This document shows positions 11,077-21,700 of a stretch of 64,000 bases of DNA, one piece after another; positions within the stretch are counted from its first letter, which is position 1; the number at the start of each line of letters is the position of its first letter. Made by a program: the position numbers and the translations under genes. The stretch covers positions 1,116,001 to 1,180,000 of the forward strand of contig JAGUCH010000003.1 in assembly GCA_019096065.1 (NCBI GenBank), written 5' to 3'. This stretch comes from Paracyclopina nana. Lineage: Eukaryota; Arthropoda; Copepoda; Cyclopoida; Cyclopettidae. The notes under the pieces were generated by a model, which was given only the letters and a program-made list of their open reading frames with translations, did no database searches and had not been told where the DNA came from.

Positions 11077-14000
11077 ATGGCCACGCTAAATGTCCCTCCA
11101 GCTCCCTCCGAGGGGGGAGCCGAAAGCATTGCTTCCACGCTCAACAATGCAGACTCCGATGATGAGCGCCAATCCGCGATGGGCTACCAGCAAACCCTCA
11201 TGTATGGTCGGTATTCCAAGTCCCTCGGTGAATATGCCAAAGAAGCTGCCAAGCGCGAGAAGATGTTGGACAAGCAGCGGAAGCGGCGGATGAGGCAGGA
11301 GAACGATGAGCTGACAGGTACCAAATCCAGGGGCAAGTTCTACCGAACGAGTACAAAAGTCATCACCTACTGCTGGAGGCACACGTTCGCCAAGCTCGGC
11401 GAGGACTGGGTGTTCCTCGCGGTCCTCGGCATCGTCATGGCTGTCATCAGCTATGGCATGGATTACGGGATCGGTGCCTGCGGTGAATCCAGGATAAAAC
11501 TGTACAATGTGGTCAAGGAGCAGAACTACCATGTGATCCTCCAATTCGTGGCCTGGTGCATACTCCCAGTGTTCCTGGTGCTCTTCTCCGCCGGATTCAC
11601 CCACGTGATGGCCCCGTCCGCGGCGGGATCCGGAATCCCCGAAATGAAGACTATTATGAGGGGCGTAATACTCAAGGCAAGTCGCACATAATAGCATCAT
11701 TGTGTGCTAATCATGTTCAAAATGCTAATGCCTCGATTTACAGGAATATTTAACTGTGCGCACGGGCATCGCAAAAGTGATTGGGCTCACAGCCACCCTG
11801 GGGAGCGGCATGCCCTTGGGCAAAGAGGGCCCGTTTGTGCACATCGCATCCATCGTGGCCACATGCTTGACCAAAATGGTCACCACATTTCAGGGCATTT
11901 ATTCGAGTCAGTCGAGGCAGACAGAAATGCTTGAGGCTGCCTGTGCAGTGGGCGTCGCGTGCTGCTTCGCTGCTCCCATCGGAGGCGTCCTCTTCTCCAT
12001 TGAGGTCACCTCGGTGTTCTTCGCAGTCAGAAACTACTGGAGGGGCTTCTTTGCAGCCATCTGCGGAGCCACCTGCTTCAGACTCATCTTCGTATTTGCC
12101 TCAGATTCGCGGGTCACAATTTCCCCCATGTTCAAGTGAGTTCGTTGATAACTATTACGTTAATCATTTCTGATGATTGGTAATCTCTTCCTAGGACTGA
12201 CTTTAAGGTAGATTACCCTTATGATCCCCGTGAGCTGATTGCCTTTGCCGGCATTGGCGTCGTGTGCGGCCTTGGAGGGGCCCTTTATGTATACCTACAG
12301 AGACGATACGTATTGTGGATGAGGGGCAACAAGAGGCTGAGCAAGTTCCTGCAAAAGAATCGGTTCATCTACCCATTTGCAGTCTCCTTTTGGATCACAG
12401 CCGTCACTTTCCCCAACTTTCTCGGCCAATTCATCGCTGCCAAGCTGAACACTCACGATCAGGTATAATATAGTAATAGTGTGCCAGCCATTTCTCTTCC
12501 TCATATATCATGATTTTTTCAGATTCACGACTTATTCAGCAATCACTCATGGACTGACGAAAACACAATCAGCTCTGGCCATCAGGCCTCAATGCTGGAG
12601 AACTGGACCACCGATCACACAGATGTGCTCACCAATTTGGCCATCTACATTATGTACACGTTCTGGATGTCCATCCTCGCCACCACGCTCCCCGTTCCCT
12701 CTGGAGTTCTGGTGCCCACCTTCAAGATCGGCGCCGCGTTTGGCCGCATTGTCGGCGAGTCCATGAACATCTGGTTCCCTGCAGGCTTCCACTACGAAGA
12801 CCTGGCATTCAAGCACAACATTGTACCTGGTGGGTATGCCACGGTGGGCGCTGCAGCCTTTGCTGGCGCTGTCACTCACACCATCTCAATTAGTATCATT
12901 GTCTTCGAAATGACGGGCCAAATCACTCATGCCATTCCCATGCTGATATCAGTGCTGATCTCCAATGCCATTGCTGCCCTCCTTCAGCCCTCATTCTTCG
13001 ATAGCATCATTATGATCAAGAAACTGCCCTACTTGCCAGACATCTTGCCGTCCAGCTCGAAAGCCTACAATGTCTACGTCGAGGACTTTATGCTCAGAGA
13101 TGTCAAGTTCATCTGGTATGGAATGACCTACAAGGAGCTGCGACAGGTGCTCAAGGATGGCAGGAATCTCCGAGGCTTCCCGCTCGTCGACAGTCCTGAT
13201 TCAATGATCTTACTTGGCTCCATTCCCAGGACGGAGCTGATTGGTGCCATTGAAAGCCTCATTGGCAGGCACCGGAGGCATCAAGTGGCCATGCAAAGGT
13301 ACGGGGCCAAGCTGAAGCAGAAGGCGCTGGAGGAGCAGCGGATGATCCAGAAGAGGATCGATGAGGCGGAAAAGGCCAGAAAGTTGGCTGCTGCCATGGC
13401 TGCTGAAGAAGAGGAGAAGAAGCTCACGAGCAATACTCTGGATACTGCTACTCCCAACAAGGGACGAAGGCCCTCCAGGTTTGAGGTGACAACCATTGCC
13501 AAAACTGGCGAGGGCAGTGCTCAGCAGGAAAGGCGGCCTTCCTTCCTGGAGTCGATGGGCATCGATCCAGACTCTCCAGCAATGAAAGCCCTCATCCAGT
13601 TGAATGCCAAGCCCAAAAAGTCCATCTTGAAGAAGAGCCACTCCGCAACCATCCATGCTTTCCGTAATTTGGCATTGGACTTTTATGTTATAATTTCTTG
13701 ATGATGACGATGCTTTTTTCAGGTGACTCTTCCACGTCCAAAGCTGCTTTCACCGATGACAACTCTTGGAGAAGGAGGTTCTACCCCCAAACTCCCGAGT
13801 CCATGCGAAACAACCACCGAACTGTGACAGGGGCTGAACAGCAAAAGTGGAAGAGTGCCATCGACAACCTGCAGATGGTCTTCAAGAGGCCATCCGCAAC
13901 CAATGTGTACGAAAGAAGCACGGATGGCTTTGCCACCCCCGGCAGCGTGGAGTTCCCGAAGGTTGACATGACCCTTGAGGAGCAACAAGAGTGGGAGGAA

Positions 14001-14494
14001 GAGGAGATGGCTGCTCCGGTCGATTTCGATCAGTGTCACATTGATCCTGCGCCTTTCCAGCTTGTGGAGAAAACAAGCCTGTTGAAGGTGCACAGCCTGT
14101 TCTCCATGGTTGGTGTCAATCATGCATACGTCACCACATTCGGTCGGCTTATTGGTGAGCACACTACATTGCCAATCACTTTGGATCTATTTAATGCCCA
14201 TAAATTATTCTAGGCGTTGTTGGCCTCACGGAACTCAGGGCGGGAATCGAGAACGCCAACTCGGGCAACTTTCCCTCGCTTCCCATGCCACAGCTCAGCT
14301 TGAAGGTCGAGGAAAAGCCTGACCCTGAGAGTGGCATCAGAAGTGATGATGAGTCCGTCATTGAAATGATAACCAACAGAGATGATTCCAATATTGAAGT
14401 AGTTTCAGATTCCACAAGAAAACTAGCTGCTGGTAGTAGTAGGAGTAATAGCAATGGTACCAGCAATGTTGAAAAGAGAAAAAATTCCGTGTGA
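11077..14494 (+). CDS. CLC-2-type voltage-gated chloride channel
   Basis: Plasma-membrane chloride channel of the CLC-1/2/Ka branch, about 1037 residues. Exons: 11077-11676, 11744-12135, 12195-12462, 12523-13663, 13723-14154, 14214-14494. Family motifs are intact: GSGIPE near residue 190, GKEGPFVH (gating glutamate) near 225, and [16 protein letters not shown] in exon 4. Two cytosolic CBS domains follow: one around [20 protein letters not shown], the second across the last intron ([19 protein letters not shown] then VVGLTELR). Between them is a long charged linker rich in Ala, Glu and Lys. The ATG at 11077 lies 25 bp after an acceptor-like site, so a 5' intron or leader is likely. The first coding intron begins GC (AAG|GCAAGT) instead of GT; homology fixes this junction. 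AATAAA is at 14613-14618. Ortholog of Drosophila ClC-a or vertebrate CLCN2 by inference. Confidence 0.93.
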
Positions 14495-14667
14495 TACCAT
14501 GAGGACTGTTGTAATTCTTCATGCTGCGTACAAACTCAACAACCATATTTTTTTACATGCTGACCAATTCAGAGGCTCAAACGCATAGATTATCCTATTC
14601 AACAACAACTACAATAAAACGCCTTTTTTCTCCGCACTTTTCCCTTTGCAGCTAATTTAGAGCAGAC

Positions 14668-15493
14668 ATGTCTTACTTGATTGGTATTGGCGATGAGGTT
14701 CTCCTGGGATTTTGCCTCATACTCACTCTAGTCTATTGCCTGTATCACGTCTTGGTGCAGCTCATGCCAAGCTCCGATGATGCTAATCAGCAAGTCAATC
14801 AAGACATGTTATCAGGCCGGGCACGTTCAAGGGCCTTTGACTGCCCAATCTGCTTGGACGAAGCCACGTGGGCTCTAGAAACCAATTGTGGACACGTGTT
14901 CTGTGGGCCTTGTGTCATGACCTACTACAATGCTCCTTTGAGAAGTGAGTAAATGACCCCAATTAATTTCAATATCATGACTTTGCCCAATTTGCCATTA
15001 TAGACCCACTTGAAACGCCAACGTGTCCGTACTGTAGGCAAAGAATGACCATGTTATTGCTCTACTTTTCCGAGGGTGAGCGAAGTGCTGCTGGCTTGGA
15101 AGATGTTGAAACCAGGAACCAACTAGTTACCTCTGTGCGAGCATACAATCGAAGGTTTTCGGGTAACAGTTCTCATTATTTTTTTTTTAGTTTTGTAAGC
15201 ATGCCTTTTTCCCAGGTGATCCTCGTAGCTTGACTGAACTCATTCGAGACTCACCGGTGCTGCTAAGACACTTGTGGAGCTTTTGGTCGACTGATGGACT
15301 CAGTGTGCTCTTCCGTTTACGGATTTTCACTCTGGGTGGAATGGCAGCACTGTACCTCCTTAGTCCATTCGATATCGTACCTGAGGCTGCTTTCGGTGTC
15401 ATAGGTCTCCTTGATGACATTGTCATAATTGCGCTCTTCCTCATGTATGCAGGCATTCTGTTCAGAAATTTCGTCGTTCAAGACAATGCTTAG
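14668..15493 (+). CDS. RNF170: RNF170-type E3 ubiquitin ligase
   Basis: ER membrane RING ligase; the vertebrate protein ubiquitinates activated IP3 receptors. Exons: 14668-14944, 15004-15162, 15216-15493 (237 residues). An N-terminal hydrophobic segment (residues 8-30) precedes a C3HC4 RING, CPICLDEATWALETNCGHVF ... CPYCRQR, split by intron 1. After NRRFSG comes the DUF1232 membrane hairpin with LSPFDIVPEAAFGVIGLLDD, diagnostic of RNF170. The gene starts only 173 bp after the CLC stop. A strong acceptor (tttccctttgcag, AG at 14650-14651) lies 33 bp after the CLC AATAAA and 16 bp before this ATG, so it may be expressed from a shared transcript or have a short spliced leader. Its own AATAAA is 15555-15560. 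Confidence 0.93.
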
Positions 15494-15554
15494 CTCAAGC
15501 TGGATGAATCATGATTTCAAGTGCCTTATTGCCCAGCAATTGTTATGACACTAA

Positions 15555-15596
15555 AATAAAAAAAATGATCGTTCATAAAAAATGCCGACTTTTATT
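15555..15596. terminator. Overlapping convergent poly(A) signals, RNF170 and GOLT1
   Basis: AATAAA on the plus strand at 15555-15560 serves RNF170; AATAAA on the minus strand at 15591-15596 serves GOLT1. With usual cleavage 10-30 bp downstream, the two 3' ends meet or overlap. Confidence 0.7.
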
Positions 15597-15775
15597 TTCA
15601 CAGGTCTCTTGGGCAGCTCAGCAGCTACATGCAGCGTAGAAATGGAGAATCTTTTAAATATATCACAGGAAATCAGACCACTTCTAAAAGAGCAGCCAGC
15701 GTTTTTCTAAATCGAAAAAGACTAGCTTTGTGTGTAGTACGTAACTCTCTTTTTCCGTCACCACTAACCATCGAT

Positions 15776-18700
15776 TCAAATCATGGTTTTGTACTGATCT
15801 CCCGCTAACCGATCCATATACTGCAAGAGAAGGGGAAAGTAAAAGATGTTAGAAAATCACGCACTCGTGTTTATTTTCATATGAGTATCAATTGAACATA
15901 AGAAAAGCATTATTGAGTTTCGGTAGTCACGTCGACACCACTGAGGTAAAAAACTGCCTGAATATAATAGAGTTCGTTGAAAAAAATGCTCATGTCTTTA
16001 GTAAAAGAGAGAGTCACTCATTTAGGAAAATATAGAAGTTTTGAGGAACATACAATAATTGATTTTCTGAATCATATTTGCTTTGAGATGGCAAAGAAAC
16101 ACGGAACCTAGAATTTACGGACTTAACGTAGGTGAACCAATTTGACCCTTTAATAGCGCAATAAGACGGCGTCTATACTATAGCCACCTTGAAAATGTAC
16201 TAACCAGGGGGGTCTCGTAAGTGAGTTCTTGACGCAAGTTTTGCATGCTAAAATCACCAAATCTGTTTGTCTTAGCCTAGGTGGCGCTAGTAGTTCTTAC
16301 TACATAGCGCGTGAGCTCAAGTGACATGTCAGTCATGGAAGCAAGCGGGCTAATCTCACGCGTCTCCAACAGAGCTCCTAGATAAGTTCTGTTTTTTTTT
16401 AAAAGTATGCAATTTGGGCACTTTTTGATAATTTAAGGCTGGTTAAGGAAATTTTTGGAAGTGAAATCCACAGAATTCTATTGAAATTTTGTCTTGAAGC
16501 CTACCACAGCTCAGTCAGACTGTGTGCTATAGTAAAGCAGCGACAAGAACTCACCTTATTACTATAGGGAGCAAAAGACAGACAAAATGCAATAGATGGT
16601 GCTGAATTTTTGGATCTTTGGCGTGCGTGTGAGCGTGCGTAGCAATTGCGGAAAAAATAGCGCTTCTAACCAAAAGTAAACAAACCGTTTTCTAGAATTG
16701 TAGGGAAGAAATGACAAAGAGAGCTCTCTTTTTGAGCTTGTAACAGTACAATTGATTCAAGGAACAGAATGGTACCATTTTGAGTAAGATTCATGAAAGT
16801 CAAGGAATTTTGGATCATGAGTCACATCATATCCAGACCTGAGCATGATGGATCGAATAAGACAAAATAGCCTTACTTTTTGCAGCTCAACTCTGTGTGA
16901 GTTCAAAACAATCAAGTTCATCTAGTGTGGATTCAATAAAAATAGCCAGTTTTTTAACAAATTAGCCATTACATGCAATGAATTGAGGAAAAAGTATTTT
17001 CTCTACCGGTAACCGAAAATCCCTGGTTAGGTTTCAATTTCCAAATAGTTCTCAGTTTATTTCTCTGCCGGTAGCAACAATAATGGGAAAAAAATTGACC
17101 AGGGGTATTTTTTTCCCGGGAAAAAAAATCACCTGGCAAATTTTTTTCCCACGCAATTTGTAGTCTTGAGTAGCCACAATGTGCGGGAGACGCTGCCGGG
17201 TGCGGGAGACACTGCCGGGTGCGGGAGATGCTGCTGGGTGCGGGAGACACTGCCGGGTGCGGGAGATGCTGCTGGGTGCGGGAGACGCTGCCGGGAGCAG
17301 GAGACGCTGCCGGGAGCAGGAGACGCTGCCGGGAGCAGGAGACGCTGCCGGGTGAGGGAAACCCTGCCGGGTGCGGGAGACGCTGCCGGGAGCGGGAGAC
17401 GCTGCCGGGTGAGGGAAACCCTGCCGGGTGCGGGGGACGCTGCCTGGTGCGGGAGACGCTGCCGGGGGGTCCGGCAGATCACCCGGGCGATTTTTTTCCC
17501 ACACAATTTGTAGTCTTGAGTAGCCACAATGTGAGGGAAACCCTGCCGGGTGTGGGAGACGCTGCCGGGAGCGGGAGACGCTGCCGGGTGAGGGAAACCC
17601 TGCCGGGTGCGGGAGTTGATGCCTGGTGCAGAAGACGCTGCCGGGTGCGGGAGACGCTGCCGGGTGCAGGAGACGCTGCCGGGTGCGTGAGACGCTGCCG
17701 GGTGCGTGAGACGCTGCCGGGTGCGGGAGACGCTGCCGGGTGCGTGAGACGCTACCGGGTGCGGGAGACGCTGCCGGGTGCAGGAGACGCTGCCGGTTGC
17801 GGGAGATGCTGCCGGGTGCAGGAGTCTTGAACGGCCTCAATTTGTAGTCTTGAGCAGCCTCAATATGAAGTCTTGAATTGCCTCAAATTGCAGTCTTGGT
17901 CTTTAAGTTTCATAATAATAAGTAGCTAAAAATATGCAATGCAAATTGCGATGGCGTCAATCGGCTGAGCTTGTAAGTTCTAACTGACTAACTGAGTCAC
18001 AGTATTCAGCTAGAATTAGAATCCAGTGGCCACAACAGACCCGCCAAGCGAGCGCGAGTTGACTTGGGTCACTTTATGATGGATCGAAATAGTAGGTCGA
18101 GCTTGTCTTGGAATTTCAACCAACCTGAGATTTTCGGTTACCGTTAGAGAAAAATGAATCCCTACCACCCTCAGCAAAAGTTAGACCCCGCGAAAAATCC
18201 CTGATCGGCCGGGAAAAATTTGAGAACCTCGCACATTTTTCATTTCCTCGCTGCGCTCGGATGAAAAATAGTTGCTCGGTTCTCAAATTTTTCCCGACCT
18301 CTCAGGGATTTTTCTTGGGGCCTAACTTTTGCTGAGGCGGTAGGGAACTATTATTCTGGTAATCATGATGCCCATGCTATAGTTGTTGTACTGGCATGGA
18401 AAAAGCTAAGAAAATTGGAAAAAGCCAGCCCAAAAGTAGTGAACTGTCCCTTATTTTTAGATATACTCCTCAAAAACTTGGTAATATCTTTGAATCTGGG
18501 GCTTTAAAAATAGGTATCTGTAACATAGCATATCTTTTAAATTAAAAGTAGTTTAGAGAACCAAGGAGAACCAAAAGATATTGCACCTCTAATCAGAGAA
18601 CCAGCCAATTTTGATTGTGAGCCCACCTAGACAAGGCAGTTCTCAGCCCACCATGGCTTCGACTAAAATCCGCTAGTAGGAATATGGCTCTTCTAGTTTC

Positions 18701-21700
18701 TCTCTATAGATCATCTTGGTACTAACATACAAACTCAACACAATTTGAGGCTTAATCAAAAATTCACACCAGAGCGTTAGTTTGTCAATTATAATTTAAT
18801 ATAATTTGGATAACAAATAAAATGCTAATTGGATACGACTTGTGGGCTCACACCTTTGTCACAAATTGGGCAGATAAAATTCCCAATTAGGCTGCTGATT
18901 CATTTTTGGCAACTTAAATTCTAAAAGGTTCAATGAAACTGTCCCTTTAAGTAACCTAAGGCACTTTTATAATATGTATGAAAGGATTGATTTTTGTGAA
19001 AAAAAATTAGTGAGACTTAATTACCCAATTCAATGATCAGGTTTGCTTTCCTTATTTGGATGAAACTTTTGTGAGTACTTTTTTTGTTAACTAATAAACT
19101 GGTATGCCCCAAACTCCCTAAGAAAATAAATAGGAGCAGATTAACTTTCCTTACAGACAATTTTTTTCTATACCTTATAAGTTCCTCTTACATGAACAAA
19201 ACATAAGTGCAATAAATAAAAATCAGAATATGCAATATTCTTGAATTCTGCCCTTTTTATTTTCTCAATTTGATTAGGTTATATTTTGAATTGACAAGTG
19301 TGAATCTAGTGTGAATTGAGACTGATTGAAACTGAGGTCAAGTTTGTATTACATCAATTGATTGACACCACCAAACTGAGTAAATAAGCCCTAATAATTT
19401 TAAAATACAAACTTTCACAAATGTTTGGATTTTCACCTCAGGGCACAGAAGGGTCACTCCTAACAAAAAAGTCGCATCGTTTTCACTGAAACATAAGGGA
19501 AAAAGGCCATCACTAAATCGGCTCTAGATTGATGCTAACACTTCAAAATTGACTTCCATGATGTTTTTGGGCTACTAAAATGTTATCTTTGGAGTTTTTA
19601 TTTTATCAAACTCAGATTTTGTCTATGAAAATCTGTCCCAAAAGGCTGCACGAAAATCAGAAAAAAATTATATGTGCCTAGATCCCTTGGACCTCAGCAT
19701 TCCTCAAAAATGCTTTCCAAAAAACTTCAGAAGGACACCTTGGAATAATTTAGTACCCATGTTGTGTTCATATATCCACATTCTTATGAGATATGGCGGA
19801 GTTTTTGCAAACCAAACTTGTGGCTATTTTTATTAAAATTGGTATGTTTTTGGTCAATTTAGGCAATAGTCCCTGTCGTCAAGGGTAAACAGCGCCCCCT
19901 ATTGTGAAAATAGAGCTAGTATCAACGCAGCGGCGTAGCAATGGGAAATCACGTTTTTTGACTTTTTCTTGAAACCTATGCAGTATTTTCAAAAATGATG
20001 AAAATAAACTCATAAGTATTTTTCTCAACAGCAATTTTAGTGAAAAAAATCACCTTTTGTGTATGTCATATTCACCCAAGAACTCAATATCCATCGGAAC
20101 TATTTTTGCGGCAAAGAGAAGATTCTCTGAAATCAGGAACATTTTGTAAATGTCTTCAAATGACAGCTCATATTTTGGTTTTATGCTACCATTTCATCAT
20201 CAGTTTTTGTATAAAAGTAGTAGGAAAGGTGATGCATTCCAGGGTCCTGAGATCAGCGGAGGAATTTTGTGAAATGCCGAAAATGAGCTCCCTCTATAGT
20301 TTCTTACGCTCAAATGCAAGGCTTATTGGCTGCCTAAAAACCTAATTTATTTAAATTTTTCTGGCTTTAAAATGACTTTCATATGATTTAGAAGGGGATT
20401 TATCAAGAAAATGCCAATTTTTGGCATTCTTAAAGTTATGGTGCATTTTCACGTACTTTTCAATGATGCGACTTTTTTATTAGGAGTGACCCTACTGTGC
20501 AGGGTCAAGTTTGTATATTTGTAGATTTTCAAGGTAGGTAGACAAACAAACATGGAAAAGCAGCCGTAAAAAATTACTTAAGTGAATATCATATTAGCTT
20601 CAGATCAACCACTTGTTATTTTGTAGGAATGAGATAAAAACAATTAAAGTTCAAGTCAAAAAGATGTTTTTCTCCGGAGCCTCGAAGTTGCCAACTGATT
20701 GAGTCGCCATTGATTTATAATTAATGAAAAAAGTCTTTTTTTAGTTATGCTAGTTTTGTTTGTAAGCTATGTTCATCTAAAGCTCGCTACAGGAGCTTTT
20801 TGTTTCATGAAGTGACACTTTTCATAGCACTAAAAAATATCACTCAAGAGAATGCACAGTAGGGTCACTCCTAATAAAAAAGTCGCATCATTGAAAAGTA
20901 CGTAAAAATGCACCATAACTTTAAGAAATCCAAAAATTGGCATTTTCTTGATAAATTCCCTTCTAAATCATATGAAAGTCATTTTAAAGCCAGAAAAATT
21001 TAAATAAATTAGGTTTTTAGGCAGCCAATTGCCTAAATTGATCAAAAACATACCAATTTTAATAAAAATAGCCACAAGTTTGGTTTGCAAAAACTCCGCC
21101 ATATCTCATAAGAATGTGGATATATGAACACAACATGGGTACTAAATTATTCCAAGGTGTCCTTCTGAAGTTTTTTGGAAAGCATCTTTGAGGAATGCTG
21201 AGGTCCAAGGGATCTAGGCACATATAATTTTTTTCTGATTTTCGTGCAGCCTTTTGAGACAGATTTTCATAGACAAAATCTGAGTTTGATAAAATAAAAT
21301 CTCCAAAGATAACATTTTAGTAGCCCAAAAACATCATGGAAGTCAATTTTGAAGTGTTAGCATCAATCTAGAGCCGATTTAGTGATGGACTTTTTCGCTT
21401 AAGTTTCAGTGAAAACGATGCGACTTTTTTGTTAGGAGTGACCCTTCTGTGGAATGTAGGGAAAAAAATGCTTCTCCTTTTGCCAATCTTTAAAAGGTCT
21501 AGTATTTTTTACCAGGTTTAAAAACTTGGGCTTATCTCATCGGTGCTAATTGGATTGCTATTTCACGGAATCACAAATAGGTGTAGTTTTATTTATAATT
21601 GCCAAATTAGTTAATGTCCGTATTTCTGTGTTTCCGCTCGGACGCGCAGTAAGGTGACCGACCCCAAATGAAGTGACTCACTCAATGAAAATACTTACCG

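Noticed and set aside
11086-11700. 204-codon antisense frame under CLC exon 1
   Set aside because: Shadow of a well-supported coding exon; no domain of its own.
17052-17840. 262-codon and 203-codon open frames in the GC-rich region
   Set aside because: They are produced by the 19-bp minisatellite, are open on both strands, and repeat every 19 residues.
20040-20345. 101-codon frame inside the TIR element
   Set aside because: No transposase motif and it is lost by deletion in the sister copy.
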